A DNA stretch of 64,000 nt from Clostridium manihotivorum (GCF_004015185.1 NZ_CP025746.1:3923776-3987775); one strand, 5' to 3'; numbered from the stretch's first letter, positions 28,204 through 37,697 are shown. Notes: generated by a model not told the origin, from the letters alone. Made by a program: numbers and translations.

Positions 28204-28233
28204 CATATTTATAGCAGACTTTTCTTATAATTT

Positions 28234-28539
28234 CTATATTCCATCATTAAACTTTAAGTCATTAGCAACCTTATTTCCAACTGCCACAATCCCTCCAATT
28301 ACAATAAGGAACATCTTTTCTGGTATCTTGAATACAAATATTGATAATATACAAATTATAAGTACTAGAATCATACTAATTATCCTCCAAATAAAGCTCT
28401 TTACTTTACATTGACCAGGTATAATTTTACTTAGCTTTTTTGAAATCATATATTTTTTATTTAATATAACATATATAATCCAACTTACTATTCCTGATAA
28501 AATAGCTATTAATATTGAACCAGATGCAGTACCCATCAA
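28234..28539 (-). CDS. Small integral membrane protein
   Basis: 101 residues, three hydrophobic helices (SGSILIAILSGIVSWIIYVIL, ISMILVLIICILSIFVF, MFLIVIGGIVAVG) and a basic loop KKYMISKKLSKIIPG. Ribosome site AGGAGATAATTG. No family recognised. Confidence 0.55.
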   Translation of the reverse strand: MMGTASGSILIAILSGIVSWIIYVILNKKYMISKKLSKIIPGQCKVKSFIWRIISMILVLIICILSIFVFKIPEKMFLIVIGGIVAVGNKVANDLKFNDGI

Positions 28540-28554
28540 TTATCTCCTTCTAAC

Positions 28555-28660
28555 TATAGATATACAACTTCGTAATATAATTTATATTTTCAAATCTTCC
28601 TTTCTAAACCCAGAGGAGTTTTGACAATATATTTCGGGTAGAAGTGGTATATGTTTATAT
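28555..28660. repeat. TAGATGTAC inverted-repeat element, full-length copy
   Basis: The left arm TATAGATATACAACTTCGTA pairs with the right arm ending GAAGTGGTATATGTTTATA. The interior AATTTATATTT...TCCTTTCTAAACCCAGAGGAG aligns with the copy at 33.1 kb. It fills the gap between two minus-strand genes. Confidence 0.6.
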
Positions 28661-28663
28661 ACT

Positions 28664-30244
28664 TTAACGTTTCTCAAAAAAAGTGCTGTCAGTTCCCGAT
28701 TCATCTACAAGGTAGTATCTTGGATCGCTAAACCCAAAGTCCTTAAAATACTCTGGTGCTTCCTTCTTATAAGAGCCTCCATTTCCTTGATCATCTATAG
28801 AGTAATTAACCAAGTATAATTTTTCTCCGTCATAAATTAAATCTTCAATAGCTTGTAGCTGTTCACCTATGAATTCCACATACCTTACTTTACACTGCTT
28901 TTTGCTTTTATACATTTCTAAAAATTGTTTTAATTTATCTTGGTTTAAAGCTTTATCCTCATCCTTAATAAAAACTAAATCATTATTTCTCTTAGCATCT
29001 TGTATGGTATATGGTGCTTTAATATCAGATAAGGTTGCTGGAGCACCAGATGAATCTTTAACTACAGGCTTAGTAATATTATTACTTAAGTTTTCTACAT
29101 TCACAAACTCTTTTAATCCATACTTAGCTATATCACTATCTTTTATCTCATTCTCTCTTGATATAGAGTAATTACTTATAACTCCGTCTAAAGGATGCAA
29201 TACCTCCCTTAAAGCATTATCCTTCAAATCATAATAGTATAAGGTTGTGGTATTATATAGAATATTATTACCATCAGCCTTACTTTCTTTATTTGTAGCT
29301 AAAAAGTAAACACCCTTGCCATCACTAGAGTATTTAGCGCCATCTACTAATTTGTAATCCTGATATTTAACAGATAATTGTTCTTCATTGTTCTCCTTAA
29401 TATCCAGAACTCTAATAGATGTTGTTCTATATTCTGTATTTATGACAGATAGTAGAACCTTATTTAAATCATCGCTTAACCCAACAAAAGTTATTATTTT
29501 ATCGCTGTGATAGCTATAGACAACCTTAGACGTTTTTTCATCAATGATTTTTATAGTATATCCAGCATTTCCATTATCGGATTTTAAGGCATCTTTCTGC
29601 TGTTTCAAAGAACACTTTGCTTCTACAATCTTACCTTTATTAACATCAAAACATTGTAATGAATCATCGTCATCATCATAATCAAAAGTTTTACAAGTCT
29701 TATCTTCAATGCTATAGACCACTAACCCCGAATTGCTCTTTCCATTCTTCGTAGCCTTCATATATATATTATTGTTTACTGCTTCTATATAATCAATTGA
29801 GTTTAACTGAATACTTAAATTTGCTTCTTCTTCCCTTTTTGTTGCCAAATCCAGTATTTTCAACTTGCATAATCCATCGCCATCTCTATATGTATAATAT
29901 AATTTTGAATTATATAATACTGATGTATTACTACTAGTCTTATCCATATCCTTCAATGCATATTGTTTCTTTAAATTGTTATTTGTATAAAGATAATTCA
30001 CCTTGTTCTTAGTAGAAATTGTAGTAAGCGCAAGATTATCTATATTGCTTACATTTTTGCTTTCATCATTGGAATTTGTGTCTGAGTCATCACTTTTTTT
30101 AGCTTCTTCTCCTTGCTTATTTGAAACTACTGTATTTGTATCCCCCAGATCTTTTGCAGGTTTCTTTTGTAAAACCATATATACTCCTGCAACCAATACT
30201 ACAATTAATACCATAAATAATAAAACTTTTCTTTTTTTCGACAT
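28664..30244 (-). CDS. Membrane-anchored extracellular protein, beta-propeller-like, unknown function
   Basis: 526 residues. One N-terminal signal anchor (residues ~7-25, VLLFMVLIVVLVAGVYMVL) without a lipobox is followed by a low-complexity linker rich in Asp, Ser, Asn and Lys (residues ~35-66). The remainder has repeated strand-turn units of the type LYNSKLYYTYRDGDGLCKLKILDLATK and GVYFLATNKESKADGNNILY, resembling DUF5050/WD-like surface propellers. No catalytic motif. It may sense or bind wall material (inference). Confidence 0.6.
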   Translation of the reverse strand: MSKKRKVLLFMVLIVVLVAGVYMVLQKKPAKDLGDTNTVVSNKQGEEAKKSDDSDTNSNDESKNVSNIDNLALTTISTKNKVNYLYTNNNLKKQYALKDMDKTSSNTSVLYNSKLYYTYRDGDGLCKLKILDLATKREEEANLSIQLNSIDYIEAVNNNIYMKATKNGKSNSGLVVYSIEDKTCKTFDYDDDDDSLQCFDVNKGKIVEAKCSLKQQKDALKSDNGNAGYTIKIIDEKTSKVVYSYHSDKIITFVGLSDDLNKVLLSVINTEYRTTSIRVLDIKENNEEQLSVKYQDYKLVDGAKYSSDGKGVYFLATNKESKADGNNILYNTTTLYYYDLKDNALREVLHPLDGVISNYSISRENEIKDSDIAKYGLKEFVNVENLSNNITKPVVKDSSGAPATLSDIKAPYTIQDAKRNNDLVFIKDEDKALNQDKLKQFLEMYKSKKQCKVRYVEFIGEQLQAIEDLIYDGEKLYLVNYSIDDQGNGGSYKKEAPEYFKDFGFSDPRYYLVDESGTDSTFFEKR

Positions 30245-30332
30245 TCCCTTACCCCCACGGTCTTTTATTGCAATTAATACATATTATACCACGGAGCAAG
30301 TATACATTATATTACAAATTAACTACATATTT

Positions 30333-30536
30333 TCATTCCTTTGCTTTTACTATTGCTTTGTATATTAGTTGATTCATACTACCCAAAATAATATTTCCAA
30401 GAAAAAATATTAAAATGAATGGTATAACCTTAAGATTCAGATGATTTAGACCAACCTCACTCCATACTATAAACCAGAAAAGATATATTATAATGCCGAC
30501 TACTTTTAGTATAGTTTTTTTCTTCTCAATACTCAC
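30333..30536 (-). CDS. Very small membrane protein, two helices
   Basis: 67 residues: KKTILKVVGIIIYLFWFIVW and VIPFILIFFLGNIILGSM with a short Asn-Leu turn and a charged tail. It lies upstream of the propeller protein on the same strand. Ribosome site AGGAGATGAGTTTG. No family recognised. Confidence 0.5.
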   Translation of the reverse strand: MSIEKKKTILKVVGIIIYLFWFIVWSEVGLNHLNLKVIPFILIFFLGNIILGSMNQLIYKAIVKAKE

Positions 30537-30943
30537 AAACTCATCTCCTTATGACCGCTGTGCCATAGATGTACAACTTCAACTTTTCTTCTATGTATAT
30601 TTATTTATATATTCAAATTTACGTTATATCACGCATCCCTAATACTTAACAGCGACCAACTTACTTCCATATATATACATACAAAAAATTATACTCTCTT
30701 ATTAATATAGAAAACAATGCTTTTTATAATTATTTACAAATTTTAGATTCAATCATCCGAATATTTAAAAAATCTTAATTTACCTAGTTAAACTAGATTA
30801 GACCAGTTACTAAATAATACCTGTATATTAATGTACTAATTAGAAATATAAATTATTTATTACACATTTTATATATTAATTGTGATTATGTTATAATACT
30901 TATATTATTATTAAGCATTTAGCACAAATAAAGGAGTTCTATT
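30537..30943. other. 407-base intergenic region
   Basis: At 30574-30620 there is a probable decayed left arm of the TAGATGTAC family (CATAGATGTACAACTTC). TTATAATAC at ~30890 is the likely -10 for the S41 peptidase gene. Nothing else is recognisable. Confidence 0.35.
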
Positions 30944-32194
30944 ATGAAAAAGAAAATATTGCAATCAGTAATCAGCATAATACTTTGTTTTAGTTTCACT
31001 AGTTGTACATTGGGACAGACTAATAAAGAAAAATCAAATTTAAGCTTAACACAAAAACAGAAATTAGATGATTTTGAATATATGTACAACATACTTAAAG
31101 ATAACTATCCATATTTTGAAGTTGATAAAAGATTACATAATATTGATTGGTTAAGTAAGAAGGATCAATATGTAGAAATGCTAAAAGCCACAAAAAGCGA
31201 TTCTGATTTTTGCTCAACTTTGCAAGATATACTGAAGGAGCTAAATAATGGGCATACTCATATTTTTTCTAGAGACCTCTATAATGAAACCAAGAAAATT
31301 TTTGAAGAAGAACCAAAACACTTCAGTTCATGGCTTAAGGAACTGAATAAACCTGTAGCTGTAAAAAGATATGCTTCTTTGAATAAAAGTAGTGATAGTA
31401 AGAATTCCACTAACAGTAATTCAACGAACTTTATTACTCCTAACAATGTTTACATTAAGAAATTTGAAGATAAAAAAGTTGCTTACCTTAGTATAAAATC
31501 TTTTTTGGGTTTTAATACTGAACCAGATATGAAACTAATAAAACCTTTTCTTAAAGAAATCAGTAGCTACAAAGCATTGATAATAGATATAAGGGGCAAT
31601 GGTGGCGGAGACAGTCGTTACTGGTCAGATAATATTGTTCCAATGCTTATAGACAAACCTCTAACTTATAATAGCTATATTTTACTTAGAGGTGGAACTT
31701 TTATTGAACCATTTTTAAAATGTGAAGATGATTTAGACTATAATAAGTGTTATCAAATCAGTAAATTGAAAGGTGAAGGTTTAAAAAATACGCCTCCAGA
31801 AACCTACGATAAATTTAAATACTATATCAAATCTTCTTATACCATCTCACCTAAAGATTATGTTGGTTTTAAAGGGAAAATTTATTTATTAACAGATAAA
31901 AATGTTTTTTCATCTTCAGAAGCATTAGCAGTTTTTTGTAAAAGTACAGGCTTTGCAACAATTGTTGGAGAAGCTACTGGTGGAGATGGAGTTGGTGGTG
32001 ATCCTGTAGTTTGTACGCTACCAAATAGTGGCTATGTTTTCGGCTTTACTAGGGAAATGGGATTAAATCCAGATGGTTCTTCTAACTTCGAAAAGAAAAC
32101 TGAACCTGATATCAAAGTCCCTACTGATAATTCAAAATATATTGATGTAGATAAAGATGAAACTATAAAGACGGTATTAAAGCTTTTGCAATAA
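30944..32194 (+). CDS. S41-family (tail-specific) peptidase lipoprotein
   Basis: 416 residues. The signal peptide ends at lipobox FTSC with Cys21. The catalytic core (residues ~165-415) has ALIIDIRGNGGGDSRYW and the nucleophile-containing FSSSE motif at residues 322-326, then GEATGGDGVGGDP. There is no PDZ domain, which places it in the short extracytoplasmic S41 group (IRBP/tricorn-like) rather than CtpA. The linker around residues 145-158 is rich in Ser/Asn. Single gene with its own terminator; substrates are unknown cell-surface peptides. Confidence 0.88.
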   Translation: MKKKILQSVISIILCFSFTSCTLGQTNKEKSNLSLTQKQKLDDFEYMYNILKDNYPYFEVDKRLHNIDWLSKKDQYVEMLKATKSDSDFCSTLQDILKELNNGHTHIFSRDLYNETKKIFEEEPKHFSSWLKELNKPVAVKRYASLNKSSDSKNSTNSNSTNFITPNNVYIKKFEDKKVAYLSIKSFLGFNTEPDMKLIKPFLKEISSYKALIIDIRGNGGGDSRYWSDNIVPMLIDKPLTYNSYILLRGGTFIEPFLKCEDDLDYNKCYQISKLKGEGLKNTPPETYDKFKYYIKSSYTISPKDYVGFKGKIYLLTDKNVFSSSEALAVFCKSTGFATIVGEATGGDGVGGDPVVCTLPNSGYVFGFTREMGLNPDGSSNFEKKTEPDIKVPTDNSKYIDVDKDETIKTVLKLLQ

Positions 32195-32315
32195 GCTTAT
32201 ATAATTATATAAATATATAGTAATTATGTAGCTTTCGGATTAAAGTGATGCATCTTTATCCATAACGTAGTTTGCATTTATTTACAGCAGTACAACTATT
32301 GCTCCTATTAACTAG

Positions 32316-32361
32316 AAAAAGCTCAGAATCATGCTAATATATCATGATTCTGAGCTTTTTT
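32316..32361. terminator. Bidirectional terminator
   Basis: Perfect 18-bp stem AAAAAGCTCAGAATCATG / CATGATTCTGAGCTTTTT with a 9-base loop, between convergent S41 and GNAT genes. Confidence 0.92.
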
Positions 32362-32815
32362 AAAATTCTAACTCCATAATCTCATTATTAATATCAAAAC
32401 CTTGCCTATTATAAAAATCCACTGCTCTCTTACTTGGCCATAGAAACAGCAGTTCAATTTTATTGTCAACACTCCACTGCTTAACCTTAGCTAGTAACTC
32501 ACTGCCTATGCCTTTTCCCCTATATTGTTCCTTAGTATGAACATTGGTTACATAACCTATCTCTGCAAAAAACTTTTGAGGCTTAGGAACCTTACGTATT
32601 CTTCTTACATAAATGTTAGCTACTATCTCTTTATCTTCTTCTGCAATCCAATAGACCCATTCGTTATTTACCAATCCATTAGTTAGGAAAATAGAACATT
32701 CATTAATAAATTCTTCCTTATTGATACCAAACAAATCACACTCTTCCTCTTCGTGCAGCCATCTTAATTCTGCAAGACTAGAAATATCCTTTTTATCAGC
32801 TAATCTAAATACCAT
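32360..32815 (-). CDS. GNAT-family N-acetyltransferase
   Basis: 151 residues from the ATG at 32815 (MVFRLADKKDISSLAEL), placed seven bases after AGAGAGG; an upstream ATG at 32863 is not supported. The acetyl-CoA loop is VHTKEQYRGKGIGSELLAK and the late motif LWPSKRAVDFYNRQGF. Substrate unknown. Single gene; two repeat elements lie upstream. Confidence 0.88.
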   Translation of the reverse strand: MVFRLADKKDISSLAELRWLHEEEECDLFGINKEEFINECSIFLTNGLVNNEWVYWIAEEDKEIVANIYVRRIRKVPKPQKFFAEIGYVTNVHTKEQYRGKGIGSELLAKVKQWSVDNKIELLFLWPSKRAVDFYNRQGFDINNEIMELEF

Positions 32816-32987
32816 ATAATAACCTCTCTCATATATAAATCTAACTACATTTATTTTATACATTAATATATAATCTAAATTAATATTTACAGAGTTTCTG
32901 GCTTAGCTATTAATTTTTACCTCATCCAATTCCCCAAGAACCTCAATATTCAAATAAGTACAAATAAGTTTCGATATCGGAACTATT

Positions 32988-33091
32988 TATAGGGAACCTT
33001 TACGAAAACTTAATTTATACTTGTTATAAAATCGCGGCTTCTGGCGATTTTGTGGTATGTATAAATTAATAGTTGAAGTTGGTTCCCTATA
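32988..33091 (+). repeat. Dispersed ~104-bp TA-ended hairpin element, copy B (best preserved)
   Basis: The terminal stem TATAGGGAACC / GGTTCCCTATA is perfect. The second stem AACTTAATTTATAC / GTATAAATTAATAGTT has a 2-base bulge, and the apical stem AAAATCGC / GCGATTTT is perfect with the loop GGCTTCTG. The whole element folds as one long hairpin, bounded by TA on both sides. Confidence 0.8.
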
Positions 33092-33092
33092 C

Positions 33093-33197
33093 TTATAGAT
33101 GTACCATTTCGTAACAAAATTTATATTTGTATATTCTCCTCACAGAAACCAGAAAAGTCTTAAAAATAAATTTATGATTGAAGTAGTACATCTTTAG
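33093..33197. repeat. TAGATGTAC inverted-repeat element, overlapping a gene end
   Basis: The left arm TTATAGATGTACCATTTCGT and the right arm ending GAAGTAGTACATCTTTAG are inverted copies; the centre matches the copy at 28.6 kb. The last 26 bases lie inside the glycosyltransferase reading frame. Confidence 0.65.
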
Positions 33198-34671
33198 ATT
33201 CCACTTCAACTACAGCTTTACTCTCACTACCGCTAACTGTCTTTGATTTAAAATACTTTTCCTCATCTAATGCTGCAAAGGCAAGTATTATAAATACCCA
33301 ACTTATAATAAAGGAGTATCTATCCTGTGATTCAGTGATTAAATATAGCAGACCATAGCCACAGTATATTATATAAAACAGATTTATTATTGAATTTTCT
33401 AAATACTGCTTTTTATTAAATAATCCTTTGTAGGTTAGTAGCATAATACCTAAGTAGAATATCTGGCTGTAAAAGTGAGCTGAATATCGAAGATCAATAG
33501 TTATATCACTAGCTTTCAGCTTAGAATGTGCCCAGTAAATAGCACCAAAGTCCCCTTCCGCCCATTGCATTGTATACTTTACAAAAAAGAATTTTCCAAG
33601 TTCATCTAAAGGAGTCCTGGTTAACCTATCAATCACAAGATTCTTTGCTGCTTCTGAAGTTTTGTCGTAATCATTATTATATTTATCACCTATATTGGAA
33701 TCATCATAATTAAACCTTCCATAAGTCTTTATATTTGACCCTTTTAATATAGATGTCCATTTAGGCTCGCTGCCTCCCCAAAGCTGTTGCTCTGTAATTC
33801 CTTTAAAAATAAGAACATTACTTACTATTACCAAAGGAACTAAGAAGCCTGCTAATATATAAGAAGAAGCTAATATTTTTTTCTTTAGCTTTTCTCTGCT
33901 GTAAAATATTAAATACATTATATAGGCAACTATCATCACTGAGCCTACCATTCTGAATAGATTGCCAATAGTTAAACTTAAGGCAGAAAATAGTAAGAAC
34001 CATGAAGGTTTTTTATTTTTTACAACTAAAATAAAAATATAAGCACTAAGCATATAAAATGGTATTGCCATATTCTCTGAGCAATACACCGCGCTATAAA
34101 TTAGAATTGGTGGATATATGGCCGCTATATAACTTGTCCAAATAGCCTTCAACCTTGAATTAAAAACTTCTTTAGAAATCAAATAGCAGATAAAAATTGT
34201 GCTTGTGGAACATATTACATTTACAAACTTTAATGTAAGCAAAGGATAAGTGAAGAATTTTCTAATAAAAGCGAAGTATAAAATGGTCATAGTCAAGTGT
34301 GGAAATCTTGCATAGTAACTATGTCCCTTGAACATAGCATATTGCCCCTTTAAAAAGTATTCACTTCTCATATACATTCCACCAAAATCTGATACCGGTA
34401 TACTATTTATAGATATTATCCATGCCAGTCTTAAGATGAAACCAAAAAGCACCATTGCTATAATTAAAGTTCTAGTTTTAACACCTCTTTTTATGCAGTA
34501 ATTCAAAACCAATCCGCCGATAATAAAAAATGCTGCAAATAAAAAGTCCTTATAACTCATAACTTTTGAATACTGTTGAACTAAATATAAAACAGATAGT
34601 ATTATAAGCGCTATTAAGAATCTGAGGCTTGTATTCATTAATTTTGATAAAAAATTCGCTCTACCCGTCAT
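33172..34671 (-). CDS. GT-C fold membrane glycosyltransferase (GT39/PMT-like)
   Basis: 499 residues with about ten membrane helices. The first extracytoplasmic loop holds ISINSIPVSDFGGMYMRSEY, where the Asp is in the position of the catalytic Asp of polyprenol-phosphate-dependent GT-C enzymes. A large soluble loop (residues ~280-385) includes QQLWGGSEPKWTSILKG. It probably transfers a sugar from a lipid carrier to a wall or surface acceptor. The final residues SKDVLLQS are encoded by a dispersed repeat, so the original C-terminus was likely different. Confidence 0.75.
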   Translation of the reverse strand: MTGRANFLSKLMNTSLRFLIALIILSVLYLVQQYSKVMSYKDFLFAAFFIIGGLVLNYCIKRGVKTRTLIIAMVLFGFILRLAWIISINSIPVSDFGGMYMRSEYFLKGQYAMFKGHSYYARFPHLTMTILYFAFIRKFFTYPLLTLKFVNVICSTSTIFICYLISKEVFNSRLKAIWTSYIAAIYPPILIYSAVYCSENMAIPFYMLSAYIFILVVKNKKPSWFLLFSALSLTIGNLFRMVGSVMIVAYIMYLIFYSREKLKKKILASSYILAGFLVPLVIVSNVLIFKGITEQQLWGGSEPKWTSILKGSNIKTYGRFNYDDSNIGDKYNNDYDKTSEAAKNLVIDRLTRTPLDELGKFFFVKYTMQWAEGDFGAIYWAHSKLKASDITIDLRYSAHFYSQIFYLGIMLLTYKGLFNKKQYLENSIINLFYIIYCGYGLLYLITESQDRYSFIISWVFIILAFAALDEEKYFKSKTVSGSESKAVVEVESKDVLLQS

Positions 34672-35048
34672 GTTTTTTCCTCCTGCCTACTCTCATTGGA
34701 ATATTTAATAGTTATAGCTATTTTTATTCCATTTGATATAATACTCCAAAAACAGGCATAATTCAAATTTTCTTTTAAAACATGATTAAAGATTTTATTG
34801 CTTTTATTTAACTATCTTTATATGCTCTCTATATGTTTCTCTATATGATACCTATATTTTAAAATTACACATTAAGAATCCTGAATATTTTTTAAATTAA
34901 ATGAGATTATCTTTATCATTAATTAACTTGCAAAAATATGATAATTTAAACATAAAACTATTATGCTTAGAGTTATAATATAGTTTATATGGAATGAACC
35001 TAATAATAATTTATTAGTATGAGAATTTTATGAAAGGATAGATTTTTT
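34672..35048. other. 377-base intergenic region between divergent genes
   Basis: Very AT-rich. GAGTTATAATATAG near 34970 is a plausible -10 for the rightward GNAT gene. I see no repeat, RNA or further open frame. Confidence 0.3.
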
Positions 35049-35594
35049 ATGAAGGATTTTTTCTTATCAACTAATAGAATTGGTTTTTCCTTATGGAATG
35101 AAGATGATTACGATGAAGCAATGGAACTTTGGGCAAACCCAAATGTAACTAAATATATAGTTGCAAGCGGAAAGATGTCAGAAGAACAAGTTTTGGAAAG
35201 ATTGCATAAAGAAATTGATGTTTTTAATAAATTTAAAGTTCAATACTGGCCTATTTACCTTTTAGAAACCGGTGAAGCCATTGGTTGTTGTGGTTTAAGA
35301 CCCTACGACTTAGAAAACAATATCTTAGAACTTGGTGTTCATGTAAAAGAAAGATTCTGGGGCAATGGTCTTGCTATAGAAGCATGCAAAGCAGTAATGG
35401 AATATGCCTTTAGTACCTTAAATGTATCTGCTCTTTTTGCAGGCCATAACCCCAATAATACAATTTCATCAAAACTTCTAAAAAAGCTAGGATTCCAATA
35501 TTTAAGGGATGAGTTTTACCCACCAACCAATCTAAATCATCCATCTTATCTTCTTAAGAAACAAGATTACGATAAGAACAATATAGCCTATTAA
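35049..35594 (+). CDS. GNAT acetyltransferase, RimJ/RimL type
   Basis: 181 residues with a FFLSTNRIGFSLWNEDDYDEAMELW opening, a GCCGLRPYDLENNILELGVHV core strand, the acetyl-CoA loop ERFWGNGLAIEAC and the final NPNNTISSKLLKKLGFQYL motif. This subgroup acetylates protein N-termini or small amines. A half-copy of the TAGATGTAC repeat (GTGGTACATCTCTAG) lies just after the stop at ~35612-35627. Confidence 0.88.
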   Translation: MKDFFLSTNRIGFSLWNEDDYDEAMELWANPNVTKYIVASGKMSEEQVLERLHKEIDVFNKFKVQYWPIYLLETGEAIGCCGLRPYDLENNILELGVHVKERFWGNGLAIEACKAVMEYAFSTLNVSALFAGHNPNNTISSKLLKKLGFQYLRDEFYPPTNLNHPSYLLKKQDYDKNNIAY

Positions 35595-35654
35595 TATTTT
35601 TATTTATTACTAAGTGGTACATCTCTAGCTGTAAAACCTAATTATAAACATATA

Positions 35655-35694
35655 TTGTTAAACCTCCTCACAAAACTTTGAGGAGGTTTAACAA
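35655..35694. terminator. Strong bidirectional terminator
   Basis: 16-bp perfect stem TTGTTAAACCTCCTCA / TGAGGAGGTTTAACAA with an 8-base loop. Confidence 0.9.
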
Positions 35695-35748
35695 TAATTT
35701 CTAATTAAAGTATTACATTTGATTTGTAATCAAATATATCATTAATTT

Positions 35749-36165
35749 TTATGATAGCAACGCTCTAATCTTGAATATAATGTACATAGCTAGTGCAACC
35801 CAAATTGCTATTATTAAAACAGCAAAGACATAGCTTTTTTTCTTTATATTACTATACTTTTTTTCCGCCTCAGCTCTACACTCTTCCATAATATTCTTCG
35901 GTATCAATTTAACCGCTAAAGCAATACCTAGAGGCAGTATTATCAAATCATCAACATAGCCTAAAATCGGTATAAAATCTGGTATTAAATCAATTGGACT
36001 TAAAGCATAACCTACTACTAATAAAATAATTAGCTTTGTATATATAGGTATTTCTTTTCTTCTATAAGCTAAATATAAAGCTCCAATCTCCTTCTTCATA
36101 TTCTTAGTTCTATTTTTAAATTTTTTTAAAGACAATCCAAATATATTAGTAAAACTTTTAAGCAT
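35749..36165 (-). CDS. YkvA-like membrane protein (DUF1232)
   Basis: 138 residues from the ATG at 36165 (MLKSFTNIFGLSLKKF), six bases after GGAG; a longer start at 36192 lacks one. The DUF1232 hallmark ALSPIDLIPDFIPILGYVDD lies mid-protein, with one helix before it and a C-terminal helix VFAVLIIAIWVALAMYIIF. Function unknown. It is divergent from the DedA-like gene with a 117-base gap. Confidence 0.85.
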   Translation of the reverse strand: MLKSFTNIFGLSLKKFKNRTKNMKKEIGALYLAYRRKEIPIYTKLIILLVVGYALSPIDLIPDFIPILGYVDDLIILPLGIALAVKLIPKNIMEECRAEAEKKYSNIKKKSYVFAVLIIAIWVALAMYIIFKIRALLS

Positions 36166-36282
36166 AATATCTCCAACCTTTATTTTATACAAAAAACTTA
36201 ATTGTAAAATTTTCTTCTAGATGATTATTTAGACATAAAATCTAATAATATTACAAATACTTATATCATAGGAGGTGATAAA

Positions 36283-37581
36283 GTGGAATTTATATTTAAT
36301 TTATTCAATGACTACGGTTATATTATATTGTTTCTGTCTTTAACTCTTGAATTAATAGCTTTCCCACTACCTGGAGAAATAATGATGACTTACTGTGGAT
36401 TTCTTATTTATGAATCTAAGATGAATCTATATGGTAGTCTAATTTCAGCCTCCATGGGAGTTGTATTCGGAATAACTTTAGCATATATTATTGGAAGCAA
36501 ACTAGGGGTTGATTTTATTAATAAATACTTTTCTTATTTCCACATCAATAAAAATACCTTAGAAAAACCATCTAACTGGTTTAACTCTTATGGAAATAAT
36601 CTATTGCTATTTGCATATTTTATTCCAGGTGTAAGACATATAACCGGATACTTTTCAGGTATAAGCAAAGTATCATTTAAAAAATTTGCTATAAATGCTT
36701 ACTTAGGAGCTATATTATGGACCTTTACCTTTATATCCTTAGGCATGTTCTTAGGTCCAAATTGGGAGAAGCTTGATAGTTATATTTCAAAATATACACC
36801 TTATATTTTTATACTTATTCTCATAATTATATCAGCTGTATATTCATACAAGAATAAAGGTTTTAGACTGATTAAGTTTAGTTTTAAAGCTCTAAATAAT
36901 AGTCTTATATATATTTATTCCTTCACTAAGAGCAAACAGGTGCTCAATATAATGAACTTAGCATTTATAGGTATTTTTGCTCTAATTATAGGCATAATTC
37001 AAGACTATATAACATCAGACTCTACTCACTGCAACTTTATAGCAACTTATTATATTAAGGGCATATTTAATAATCATTTGACTAAATTTATCCCTATATT
37101 CAGGTTATTAACTTCTTATTTATTTATAATACCATTGATAGTACTGTTTTCAATTATAATAATCAGAAAGAGTTCATCACCTACTCTTGATCTGCAATTT
37201 CTATTTACCACTATTGTAGGCGGGGAAGTTTTGTGCTCTCTACTTAATAACATCTTCAAATCTCTTAGACCAGCGTCTGAACTCTACAACAGTTCTTATA
37301 CTCTTCCTAGTCATGAAGGTATTATGTCAATTGTTGTATATGGTTATTTAACCTACTTGTTGTTAGATACTATAAGAAATCCTGCTGGTTCAGTGCTCTT
37401 ATGTTCCTTAGCTTTATTAATTTGTACTTTCTGTGGTATAGGAAGCTTACTTTCAACAGTTGATAGATTATCTGATATTTTGTCCGGTTATGTCTTTGGT
37501 TTAGTATGGCTTACTATTAATATTGTCTTATTAAAAATATATAAAATTATAAATTGTGATGACAGCTTGTCCTTAGCCTAG
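36283..37581 (+). CDS. DedA-family protein fused to a degenerate PAP2-like domain
   Basis: 432 residues. Residues ~1-200 are a DedA/SNARE-associated domain: EL-x-PLPGE (LIAFPLPGEIMMTYCG) and the FIPGVRHITGYFSGISKV motif. DedA proteins flip undecaprenyl phosphate. Residues ~220-425 have the helix spacing of a PAP2 lipid phosphatase (FKSLRPASE, LPSHEG, STVDRLSDILSGY). The catalytic Lys, the PSGH His and the SRx5H Arg/His are not in place, so phosphatase activity is doubtful. The start is GTG after GGAGGTGATAAA. Confidence 0.8.
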   Translation: MEFIFNLFNDYGYIILFLSLTLELIAFPLPGEIMMTYCGFLIYESKMNLYGSLISASMGVVFGITLAYIIGSKLGVDFINKYFSYFHINKNTLEKPSNWFNSYGNNLLLFAYFIPGVRHITGYFSGISKVSFKKFAINAYLGAILWTFTFISLGMFLGPNWEKLDSYISKYTPYIFILILIIISAVYSYKNKGFRLIKFSFKALNNSLIYIYSFTKSKQVLNIMNLAFIGIFALIIGIIQDYITSDSTHCNFIATYYIKGIFNNHLTKFIPIFRLLTSYLFIIPLIVLFSIIIIRKSSSPTLDLQFLFTTIVGGEVLCSLLNNIFKSLRPASELYNSSYTLPSHEGIMSIVVYGYLTYLLLDTIRNPAGSVLLCSLALLICTFCGIGSLLSTVDRLSDILSGYVFGLVWLTINIVLLKIYKIINCDDSLSLA

Positions 37582-37661
37582 TAGTACTTTTATACTACTA
37601 AATAATCTTTTAAAGATTTAAAAACAAAATAAACTGGAACTTTATATGAAGCAAACTAATT

Positions 37662-37697
37662 AAAAGCCACCTTTCAGTGCTTAATGGTGGCTTTTTA
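37662..37697 (+). terminator. Terminator after the DedA-PAP2 gene
   Basis: Stem AAAAGCCACC / GGTGGCTTTT followed by T's. Confidence 0.88.
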
